This document shows positions 16,263 to 23,458 of a stretch of 64,000 nt of DNA, in pieces. Source of the DNA: Pseudomonas mosselii (GTDB lineage: Bacteria; Pseudomonadota; Gammaproteobacteria; Pseudomonadales; Pseudomonadaceae); assembly GCF_019823065.1 (NCBI RefSeq), contig NZ_CP081966.1, positions 2,635,501 to 2,699,500 of the forward strand, given 5' to 3'. The translations under genes were made by a program, and so were the position numbers. The notes below the pieces were generated by a model. It did no database searches and was not told the DNA's origin. It saw nothing but the letters and a program-made list of their open reading frames with translations. Every line of letters begins with the position of its first letter. The stretch's first letter is position 1.

Positions 16263-16580
16263 TCAGTGATCCGCCAATCCGTCATCCTGCGACAGCAGCG
16301 CCCTGGCCAGCTCCTCGTCACTGGCTTGCAATCCGGGATTGGCCTGGCGGACCTGCGCCAGCGCCGACTCCAGGTAAGCTCCGCGAATGGCGCCGCCGCT
16401 GGCGACAAAGGCCGACAGTTCGTCACGGGCGGGAATGATCCGTTTGTCGTCCTTGAAGGTCGAGTACAGCGAGGCGGACACCCCGGCCGAGGTAGCGACG
16501 TCACCGGCGTCGACACGGGCCAGGGCGGCACCGGCGGGGAGCAGGAGCAGCAGCGATGGGATGAGCAGTAAATGACGCAT
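16263..16580 (-). CDS. DUF2388 family small exported protein (second copy)
   Basis: A 105-residue paralogue of the protein at 8404-8715. The signal peptide MRHLLLIPSLLLLLPAGAA is followed by SAGVSASLYSTFKDDKRIIP, then ELSAFVASGGAIRGAYLESA, which matches the conserved block of the other copy (LLFIASDGRLRGARLEQA). The C-terminus is an acidic ODD-E-LA-type helix (SDEELARALL). ATG 16580 has GGAGGACT upstream and begins the signal peptide; the longer frame from 16757 is rejected. Function unknown. Confidence 0.78.
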   Translation of the reverse strand: MRHLLLIPSLLLLLPAGAALARVDAGDVATSAGVSASLYSTFKDDKRIIPARDELSAFVASGGAIRGAYLESALAQVRQANPGLQASDEELARALLSQDDGLADH

Positions 16581-16771
16581 GGTGAGTCCTCCGCGAAGGT
16601 GAAGCCCAAGGGTGTTACTGCATGATGTTAAGAGCGCTGTGACGCGCTGGGAGTTCCGGCACGCTTGTGATATTGCGCCTGCAATACTGAGCCACGTTGT
16701 ATTTGACCTACAACCCTCGCGCATGATCTTCTCGCAGTCCTGCCGTCCGTCAATCAAGGGAATGTGATGCC

Positions 16772-17398
16772 ATGACCGAATACACGCTCCACTGCTTCGC
16801 CGAATCCGGCAACGCCTACAAGGTTGCGCTGATGCTGGAGCTCACCGGCCAGGACTGGGCGCCTGTGTTCGTCGATTTCTTCAACGGCCAGACCCGTGGT
16901 CAGGACTGGCGCGACGCGGTCAACGAGCAGGGGGAGGTGCCGGTGCTCGAGCATGCCGGGGAGAAACTCACCCAGTCGGCCTTGATTCTCGACTACCTGG
17001 CCGAACGCACCGGCCAGTTCGGCCCGCGCGACGACATCGAGAAGCGCGAGATCTGGCGTTGGATGCTCTTCGACAACCACAAATTCACCAGCTACTACGC
17101 GGCGTTGCGGTTCATCTTTTGCCTGAAGCAGATGGGCGAGTCGGATGTCACCCGTTTCCTGCGCGAGCGGGCCAGGGCGGCCTACCAGATCGTCGATGCA
17201 CACCTGGCCAAGACGCCGTTCATGGTCGGCGGGCGCCTGACCATAGCCGACTTGTCCCTCGCAGGGTACGTGTACATGCCCGAGGACACGGGGTTGGCGC
17301 TCAGCGAGTTCCGTCATGTCGAAGCATGGAAGGCGCGTATTCAAGAAGTGCCGGGATGGAAGCATCCTTACGACCTGATGCCTGGAACCGCTGCTTGA
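16772..17398 (+). CDS. Glutathione S-transferase family protein
   Basis: A 208-residue cytosolic protein with the two-domain GST fold. The thioredoxin-like N-domain reads TLHCFAESGNAYKVALMLEL and includes the cis-proline segment GEVPVLEHAG and the glutathione-contact TQSALILDYLAE. The helical C-domain includes MVGGRLTIADLSLAGYVYM with the N-capping box. Such enzymes conjugate or reduce with glutathione; the substrate is unknown. It has its own promoter region with an AAGGGAATG upstream. Confidence 0.88.
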   Translation: MTEYTLHCFAESGNAYKVALMLELTGQDWAPVFVDFFNGQTRGQDWRDAVNEQGEVPVLEHAGEKLTQSALILDYLAERTGQFGPRDDIEKREIWRWMLFDNHKFTSYYAALRFIFCLKQMGESDVTRFLRERARAAYQIVDAHLAKTPFMVGGRLTIADLSLAGYVYMPEDTGLALSEFRHVEAWKARIQEVPGWKHPYDLMPGTAA

Positions 17399-17534
17399 TC
17401 CCACTCAGGGCCAGTAGCGCGGGTTAACCTGCGATCACCGACGCAGCCGCTGCAGCGTATTGGGGCCGTTGTGCTGAAGGCGGCTCCTATCACAAGCGCG
17501 CCCCCCATGAGACCGGGGCCGCGCCTGTGTCGGT

Positions 17535-19427
17535 CTAGGAGTGTGGGATGCTCCTGGCCTGCGGCACGCCGGCATACTGCGCCTTCAAATGCCCCTGCTC
17601 ATCCAGCAGGTACGCATCCATCACCTCACGCACCACCGGCCCGGCCACCCGACCACCGGCCTCGCCGTTCTCGATCATCACCGCCACCACCATCGCCGGG
17701 TGCTCGGCCGGGGCGAAGCCGACGAACAGGGCGTTGTCGCGGTGGCGCTCGAGGGTCTTGTCGCGGTTGTAGCGTTCACCCTGCTTGATCGCCACCACCT
17801 GCGCCGTGCCGCTCTTGCCAGCGATGCGGTATTGCGCGCCGGCGGCGGCGGCGCGGGCGATGCCGCGCGGGTCGTGCATGACCATCTGCATGCCCTGGCT
17901 GACCTGGTCCCAGGCGTGCTTGTCGTGCAGCACGATGTCCGGCATCGGGTTGGGGTCGACCGGAGCCTGGCCACCGATGGTCAGCGCCAGGTGCGGGCGG
18001 TGCCACGCCCCCTTGCTCGCCAGCAGGCTGGTGGCCTGGGCCAGCTGCAGCGGCGTGACCTGCATGTAGCCCTGGCCGATGCCGAGGATCAGCGTCTCGC
18101 CGGGGAACCAGGCCTGGCGCCGGGTGGCGCGCTTCCAGGCCTGTGACGGCATCAGCCCCGGTGCTTCCTCGAACATGTCCAGTGAGACCTTCTGGCCCAG
18201 GCCGAACTCGGCCATGTAGTCGTGCAGGCGGTCGATGCCCAGCTTGTGCGCCAGGTCGTAGAAGTAGGTGTCGTTGGAACGCATGATCGCCGTGTACATG
18301 TCCACCCAGCCATCGCCCGTGCGGTTCCAGTTGCGGTACTTGTGGTCGTAGTTGGGCAGCTCGTAGTAGCCGGGGTCGAAGACCCGGCTGGCGGGGCTGA
18401 TCACGCCGCTGTCGAGGCCGGCGATGGCCACCTCGGGCTTGACCGTCGAGCCGGGTGCGTACAGCCCACGCAGCACGCGGTTGAACAGCGGCCGGTCAAT
18501 GGAGTCGCGCAGGGCGGCGTACTGCCTGTAGCTGATGCCCTTGACGAACAGGTTGGGGTCGAAGGCCGGGTTGCTGACCATCGCCAGTACGTCGCCGTTG
18601 GCCGGGTCGAGCACCACCACCGCACCACGCCGATCGCCCAGGGCCTTTTCGGCGGCTTGCTGCAGGTGGGCGTCGAGGCTCAGCACGATGTCCTTGCCTG
18701 GCACCGGGTCGTGGTGGTTGAGCACGCGCATCACCCGGCCCTGGGCGTTGGTCTCGACTTCCTCGTAGCCCACCTGGCCGTGCAGTTCGTTCTCGTAGAA
18801 GCGTTCGATACCAGTCTTGCCGATCGACTGGGTGCCGCGGTAGGCGGTACTGTCGAGGGTCTTGGCTTCCTTTTCGTTGATGCGCCCGACGTAGCCCACC
18901 GAATGGGCGAAGTGCTCGGCCAGTGGGTATTCGCGTATGAACTGCGGCTCGACCTCCAGCCCCGGCAGGCGGAACTGGTTGACCGCGATCAGGGCGATCT
19001 GCTCTTCGCTCAGGCCCACCAGCAGGGTCACCGGCTCGAACGGCTTGCGTCCGCGGCGCAGGTCCTTGTCGAACTGGTGGCGGTCGTCCTCGGACAGACC
19101 GAGGATCTGCGCCAGGCTGTCGAGCACCCGTGCCGGATCGCCGGCCCGTTCGCGGGTCATGGTCAGGTTGAAGCTGGGCTTGTTGTCGGCCAGCACCACG
19201 CCGTTGCGGTCATAGATCAGGCCGCGCTCGGGCGGGATCGGCAGCACGTGCACGCGGTTGTTTTCCGATACCGCGCTCTGCTGGTCGTGCTGCAGCACCT
19301 GCAGCACATAGAGCCGGCCCACCAGCACTGCCACCAGGCTCATCACCAGCAGGGCACAGGCCAGCAGCCGGCGGTTGACCAGATGCTTTTCCTTTTCGTG
19401 GTCCTTGAGGGGAATGGGCTGGGGCAT
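17535..19427 (-). CDS. Penicillin-binding protein 2 (transpeptidase), stand-alone copy
   Basis: A 630-residue class B PBP that cross-links peptidoglycan during cell elongation, anchored by one membrane helix (residues about 19-40). The dimerisation domain (LYVLQV to about residue 210) precedes the transpeptidase. Active-site motifs are STVK near 327, SND near 381 and KSGTAQ near 537. The fold and RGLIYDRNGVVLADN block identify it as MrdA-type rather than FtsI. The usual mrdA neighbours (rodA, mltB, rlpA, dacA) are absent here, so it is probably the second PBP2 of the genome. No partner SEDS protein is adjacent. Confidence 0.9.
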   Translation of the reverse strand: MPQPIPLKDHEKEKHLVNRRLLACALLVMSLVAVLVGRLYVLQVLQHDQQSAVSENNRVHVLPIPPERGLIYDRNGVVLADNKPSFNLTMTRERAGDPARVLDSLAQILGLSEDDRHQFDKDLRRGRKPFEPVTLLVGLSEEQIALIAVNQFRLPGLEVEPQFIREYPLAEHFAHSVGYVGRINEKEAKTLDSTAYRGTQSIGKTGIERFYENELHGQVGYEEVETNAQGRVMRVLNHHDPVPGKDIVLSLDAHLQQAAEKALGDRRGAVVVLDPANGDVLAMVSNPAFDPNLFVKGISYRQYAALRDSIDRPLFNRVLRGLYAPGSTVKPEVAIAGLDSGVISPASRVFDPGYYELPNYDHKYRNWNRTGDGWVDMYTAIMRSNDTYFYDLAHKLGIDRLHDYMAEFGLGQKVSLDMFEEAPGLMPSQAWKRATRRQAWFPGETLILGIGQGYMQVTPLQLAQATSLLASKGAWHRPHLALTIGGQAPVDPNPMPDIVLHDKHAWDQVSQGMQMVMHDPRGIARAAAAGAQYRIAGKSGTAQVVAIKQGERYNRDKTLERHRDNALFVGFAPAEHPAMVVAVMIENGEAGGRVAGPVVREVMDAYLLDEQGHLKAQYAGVPQARSIPHS

Positions 19428-19578
19428 GGACGTCGTGGCGCTACGGATGGGGTCGCGATGCTACGCGGGCGGGCAGGGCGGCTCAAGGCGGGGCCGGTTG
19501 CCCCGCCGCCCCGCGATGCCCGCCGGCCCCGGTGCCAAGGGGCTGACGGCTAACATGAAGTTTCCTTCATGTGCTGGG

Positions 19579-21669
19579 TCAAAGGCTGAGCGTCAGGCTC
19601 ACACTGACATTGCGCGGTTCGCCCGGCAGCACCCACGCGCTGTTGTAGGAGCGTTCGTAGTACTTGCGATCGAACAGGTTGTTGAGGTTCAGGCCCACGG
19701 TCACCTGTTCGCTGGCCTTGTAGTGCGCCAGCAGGTCGACCGTGCTGTAGGCATCCAGGGTGAAGTGGCTGCCGGCCTGGCCGGAACGCTCGCCGACATA
19801 GTTGAACGCCGCGCCGATGTCCGAGCCGCGCAGAGCGCCGTCCAAGAACTCGTACACGCCCATCACGCTGCCGCTGTTGCGGGCAATACCCAGCAGGTCG
19901 CTGCCCTTGGGCAGGGCCGCGTCGCCCTTGGTGACCTCGGCATCGATGTAGGCATAGGCGCCGATCACCCGTACGGCGTCGGTCAGTTGGCCGCTGAACT
20001 GCAGGTCCAGCCCCTGGCTGCGCGCCTTGCCGGCCGCCACGCTGTCGCCGAGCACGTCGGTGGTGATGACGTTCTCCTTGTCGATATGGAACAGCGCGAT
20101 GGTCGCGCCCAGGCGGTTGTCGAGCAGGTCGAGCTTCAGTCCGGTCTCATAGCCCAGACCTTTCTCCGGCTTGTAGACCTGGCCCTGGGTGCCAATGGTA
20201 TTGGGCTTGAACGACGTCGAGGCGTTGGCGAACACGCCGACCTGTGGGGTCAGCTGGTACAGCAGCCCCACGCGCGGCGTGGCGACGTCCTTTTCCTGGC
20301 TGTCGCTGGCACCGGTGGCGCGGTTCTGCGAAATCTGTTCGATGCGTTCCAGGCGCACGCCCACCAGCCCGCGCAGGCGCTCGGTGAAGGCGATCTGGTC
20401 CTGCAGATTGAGGGCATGGCTTTCGGTGTGCTCGAAGAAGTCGTTGGGCCGGGCGATGGCCGGCTTCGGCTTGCCGTATACCGGGTTGTAGATGTCCAGG
20501 CCATAGCCCGCCGAGGTCGCGCTTTGCGGGTATTTCTGGCTGTTGCGGTAGTTTTCGTATTCCAGCCCGATCAGCGCCTGGTGTTGCCAGCCCCCTAATT
20601 CGAACTGACCGTGCAGCTCGGCCTGGGTGATGTTGTCGTTCCATTCGAAATCACGTTCGCGATAGAAACGGGTGATCGTCGTGCCGACCAGGGCCTGGGG
20701 CTCGGAGCTGTTGCCCTTGAGCGTGCCCTGGGTGTAATGGTTGGCCAGGCGCAGTTTCCAGCTGTCGTCGAGAAAATGTTCCAGCGCCACGTCGAGGGTC
20801 TGGTTGTCGTTGCGGATCTTGCCGTCGTTGGGCTCGCCGAGAAAGGTCGAGCGCTTGACCGAGCCCATCTCGCCATTGACTGCCGGAATGCCTCGGTCAA
20901 ACACCGACTCGGTGCGGGAGAACTCGGTGTCGATCAGCAGCCGCGTATCGGGCGACAGCTGCCAGCTCAGGGACGGGCTGACGATACGACGCTCGCTGCC
21001 GACATGGTCACGGAAGCTGCCGTTGTCCTCGACCGCCAGGTTGATCCGACCCAGCAGATTGCCTTGGCTGTCCAGCGGCGAGTTGGCATCCAGGGCGGTG
21101 CGGTAGCGGTCCCAACTGCCCGCGCTCAGGCTTAGGGTGCTGAAGGTTTCGGCCTGGGGGCGCTTGCTGACGATATTGACCAGCCCGCCAGGGTCGCCGC
21201 GGCCATAGAGGCTGGCGGCCGGGCCCTTGAGCACTTCGATGCGCTCGATGCTGGAGGTGTCCGGGGAACTGTAGCTGCCGCGGTTGATGGCGAAGCCGTT
21301 CTTGTACAGCTCGCCGGTGGTGAAGCCGCGCACACTGTAGTTGAGGAAGGTCAGGCCACCGAAGTTGTTCTGCCGCGACACGCCGCCGGCAAAGTCCAGG
21401 GCGCGGTCGATGCGGGTGGTGTTGAGGTCCTTGATCACCTGGGCGGGCACCACCTGGATGCTCTGCGGGGTGTCGCGGATATCGCTGTCGGTGCGGGTGG
21501 CGGTGGCCGAGCGGGTGGCGCGGTAGCCTTGCACCGGGCCGTCGGCGCGTTCTTCGAGGTAGGCGTCGGTGATCGAGGTTTCTTCCAGCAGCAGGGGTTG
21601 GGCTGCCGAGAGGGGTTGGCCGAACAGGCCCAGGGTGAGGCCGGCCAGAAGCGGTGCGCGAGGGTTCAC
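19579..21669 (-). CDS. TonB-dependent siderophore-type outer membrane receptor
   Basis: A 696-residue receptor with signal peptide (ending PLSAAQ), a plug domain containing DIRDTPQSIQVVPAQVIKDL and IERIEVLKGPAASLYGRG, and a beta-barrel ending in a C-terminal strand SVSLTLSL. There is no N-terminal signalling (STN) domain, so it does not control its own sigma factor. The start is GTG at 21669 with GGAG 7 bases upstream. The family takes up ferric siderophores, but the divergent promoter is shared with a zinc-independent ribosomal L36 gene and holds Zur-like sites, so zinc or zincophore uptake is a real possibility. A Fur-like site is also present. Confidence 0.87.
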   Translation of the reverse strand: MNPRAPLLAGLTLGLFGQPLSAAQPLLLEETSITDAYLEERADGPVQGYRATRSATATRTDSDIRDTPQSIQVVPAQVIKDLNTTRIDRALDFAGGVSRQNNFGGLTFLNYSVRGFTTGELYKNGFAINRGSYSSPDTSSIERIEVLKGPAASLYGRGDPGGLVNIVSKRPQAETFSTLSLSAGSWDRYRTALDANSPLDSQGNLLGRINLAVEDNGSFRDHVGSERRIVSPSLSWQLSPDTRLLIDTEFSRTESVFDRGIPAVNGEMGSVKRSTFLGEPNDGKIRNDNQTLDVALEHFLDDSWKLRLANHYTQGTLKGNSSEPQALVGTTITRFYRERDFEWNDNITQAELHGQFELGGWQHQALIGLEYENYRNSQKYPQSATSAGYGLDIYNPVYGKPKPAIARPNDFFEHTESHALNLQDQIAFTERLRGLVGVRLERIEQISQNRATGASDSQEKDVATPRVGLLYQLTPQVGVFANASTSFKPNTIGTQGQVYKPEKGLGYETGLKLDLLDNRLGATIALFHIDKENVITTDVLGDSVAAGKARSQGLDLQFSGQLTDAVRVIGAYAYIDAEVTKGDAALPKGSDLLGIARNSGSVMGVYEFLDGALRGSDIGAAFNYVGERSGQAGSHFTLDAYSTVDLLAHYKASEQVTVGLNLNNLFDRKYYERSYNSAWVLPGEPRNVSVSLTLSL

Positions 21670-21688
21670 AAGGGATCTCCAAATAATA

Positions 21689-21703
21689 TGTAATAACGTA
21701 GCA
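21689..21703. promoter_or_regulatory. Zur-box candidate near the receptor gene
   Basis: TGTAATAACGTAGCA agrees at 11 of 15 positions with the pseudomonad Zur palindrome as I recall it (TGTTATAATATAACA). It lies 20-34 bases upstream of the receptor start codon, which would place a bound repressor over the promoter or 5' leader. Confidence 0.4.
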
Positions 21704-21758
21704 TTTATCGATGCGCTGACGCCATAGCGAAATGAGATCTGAGGAGTGATTGGCAGAT

Positions 21759-21777
21759 GAAAATGATTCGCGTTATT
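21759..21777. promoter_or_regulatory. Fur-box candidate in the divergent receptor/rpmJ region
   Basis: GAAAATGATTCGCGTTATT resembles the pseudomonad Fur box around its AATGATTC core. The right half is weaker. It touches the second Zur-like site, so Fur or Zur control cannot be told apart by eye. Confidence 0.3.
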
Positions 21778-21791
21778 GTAATGTTATTACG
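21777..21791. promoter_or_regulatory. Zur-box candidate near rpmJ
   Basis: TGTAATGTTATTACG contains the inverted repeat GTAAT-N3-ATTAC and matches about 10 of 15 positions of the recalled Zur consensus. It ends 15 bases before the rpmJ start codon, just ahead of the ribosome site. Confidence 0.45.
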
Positions 21792-21806
21792 TAGCCGGAG
21801 GTTCCT

Positions 21807-21953
21807 ATGCAAGTACTGTCCTCACTCAAGCAAGCCAAGCGTCGTCATCGTGACTGCCAGGTGGTCAAGCGTCGTGGCCGGATCTATGTGATCTGCAAGT
21901 CCAATCCGCGGTTCAAGGCCCGGCAGGGCGGGGTGAAGAAGAAGCGGGGGTAG
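21807..21953 (+). CDS. rpmJ: Ribosomal protein L36, zinc-independent (C-) paralogue
   Basis: A 48-residue protein too short for usual ORF cut-offs. [20 protein letters not shown] then [20 protein letters not shown] matches the YkgO/L36 type B family. The zinc-ribbon form of L36 has CxxC plus another Cys and a His; here the first Cys and the His are absent ([12 protein letters not shown]), so no zinc site can form. Cells swap this copy into ribosomes under zinc starvation, and it is a classic Zur target. CGGAGG precedes the start. The lysine-rich tail GGVKKKRG is longer than in the E. coli form. Confidence 0.92.
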   Translation: MQVLSSLKQAKRRHRDCQVVKRRGRIYVICKSNPRFKARQGGVKKKRG

Positions 21954-21971
21954 CCTGTAAGGTGAGCGAAG

Positions 21972-21990
21972 GGGGCCGCTTTGCGGCCCC
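21972..21990. terminator. Hairpin between rpmJ and the PepSY gene
   Basis: GGGGCCGC and GCGGCCCC pair perfectly around TTT, between two convergent stop codons. There is no T-run on either side, so it may act as a general 3' barrier. Confidence 0.6.
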
Positions 21991-21997
21991 AGTGACG

Positions 21998-23458
21998 TTA
22001 ACGAAGCGTCCTGCGCAAACGCCGCCAACCCAGCACCACGCCACTGAGGGCAATCACCAACCCACCGCTGCTCAGGACGATGATCAGCCCTTCACGCAGC
22101 AGCGGCCGCGCCAGCAGCGGTTGCCAGTCCCAGCTGTGCAGCAGGTTGAACAACCAGCGCCCGGTGCGTTGCGCCCGGTCATGGTTGGCCACCATCATGC
22201 CGCTGGCCGGGTCCAGGTAGACCCAGGTAGCGGCCGGGTCATCGAAGCGCAGGCGCAGCACGGGCAATGGGCGGGATTGGAAACCGTACATGCTCTGCGG
22301 GTCGCGGGCGAAGTAGTGGAAGTCGTAAGCGCTCTGCCAGTCGTCTTGCACCGCCATGCCTGGGGCCATGGCCTGCGCGGCCGCCAGCAGCCGTTGCCGG
22401 GCAAACGCCCGGGTCGGCGGCGCGCCGTCTTCGAGGATACGGCTGTCGCCGTTGGCATTACGCGCCACCATGTAGGTGACGTCGGCCAGGCGCTGCCACT
22501 GCAACTCGACGGTGTTGAAACCTGCCTCCTCGCGCAACCGCGCCAACGCGGTGGCAACCGGCAGCTTGAGGTCGGCGGCGTGCAGCGGGCCGGGTTGCAG
22601 GGCGATCTGCGAACGGCTGTCGGTCAGGCCCCAGGGGCGCATCGACATCAAGCCGCTGAACACCCACAACACCAGCACCCCACCGAACAACAGCCCACCG
22701 ATGTGGTGCCAGCGCAGCCAGCCTCCGGGGTAGGGGCTGCGCGAGCCGCTGCGATAGCGCTTGCGCAACCGCAGGCGCAGGATGCCCACCGCCATGCCCA
22801 GGATCGCCATCAGCGTACCGAGCACGGACAGGCCGATCACCAGCGTGCGCCAGCCGTTGTCGAAGCCGAACCCGCCGCGCAGGGGATAGAGCCAGTGCAG
22901 CCAGGCACCGACCCAGTTCCAGGCGCGTTCCTGCGCGGTGGCGTCGCGCACCACTTCACCGCTGCGCCCGGACAGGTACAGCCAGGTGCCGGCGGCATCG
23001 TCCACCCGCACCCGATGCAAGGGCCGGTCAGCGTCCAGGGCCCGGGAGTGGGTCCACATGTCCTCGTCCACCGTGCCTTGATAGGCCAGTGCCGAGTCAC
23101 CGGCGTACTGCCGCGCATTGGCCAGGGCCCAGGCGGCATCCGCATGAACCAGGGGCTCGCCGCTGGTGGCATCAAGGGTGACGCGGCGACCGTCGGCCAG
23201 TTCCAGCAGGTAGTGTGCTTGCCCGCCCAGGCTGGTCAGACGCAGCGCCTTCAACGGCTGTTGCGCCCACTGCGTCGGCAGTTCGGCGCAGCATCCCGCC
23301 GGCAGTGCCGGCAGGTGGGCCAGGCGCTCGGCCGGGGTCAGCTTGGGGTAGCCGACATACAGCATGACCACCCCGGAGACGAACCACAGCGCCATGAACA
23401 GGCAGGCGACGATGCCCAGCCAGCGGTGCCACAGGTACAGCTGGCGCTTCAGGCCCAT
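21998..23458 (-). CDS. PepSY-associated transmembrane protein (iron-regulated membrane protein)
   Basis: A 486-residue inner membrane protein of the PiuB/PepSY_TM family. Hydrophobic spans are clear at the N-terminus (WLGIVACLFMALWFVSGVVM), near residue 190 (TLVIGLSVLGTLMAILGMAV), near 235 (GGLLFGGVLVLWVFSGLMSM) and at the end (LIIVLSSGGLVIALSGVVL). PepSY-like periplasmic regions lie between. Such proteins often accompany TonB-dependent receptors and are thought to reduce or release metal from siderophores in the periplasm. ATG 23458 overlaps the receptor TGA by one base, showing translational coupling. An in-frame ATG at 23470 is a less likely start. Confidence 0.85.
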   Translation of the reverse strand: MGLKRQLYLWHRWLGIVACLFMALWFVSGVVMLYVGYPKLTPAERLAHLPALPAGCCAELPTQWAQQPLKALRLTSLGGQAHYLLELADGRRVTLDATSGEPLVHADAAWALANARQYAGDSALAYQGTVDEDMWTHSRALDADRPLHRVRVDDAAGTWLYLSGRSGEVVRDATAQERAWNWVGAWLHWLYPLRGGFGFDNGWRTLVIGLSVLGTLMAILGMAVGILRLRLRKRYRSGSRSPYPGGWLRWHHIGGLLFGGVLVLWVFSGLMSMRPWGLTDSRSQIALQPGPLHAADLKLPVATALARLREEAGFNTVELQWQRLADVTYMVARNANGDSRILEDGAPPTRAFARQRLLAAAQAMAPGMAVQDDWQSAYDFHYFARDPQSMYGFQSRPLPVLRLRFDDPAATWVYLDPASGMMVANHDRAQRTGRWLFNLLHSWDWQPLLARPLLREGLIIVLSSGGLVIALSGVVLGWRRLRRTLR

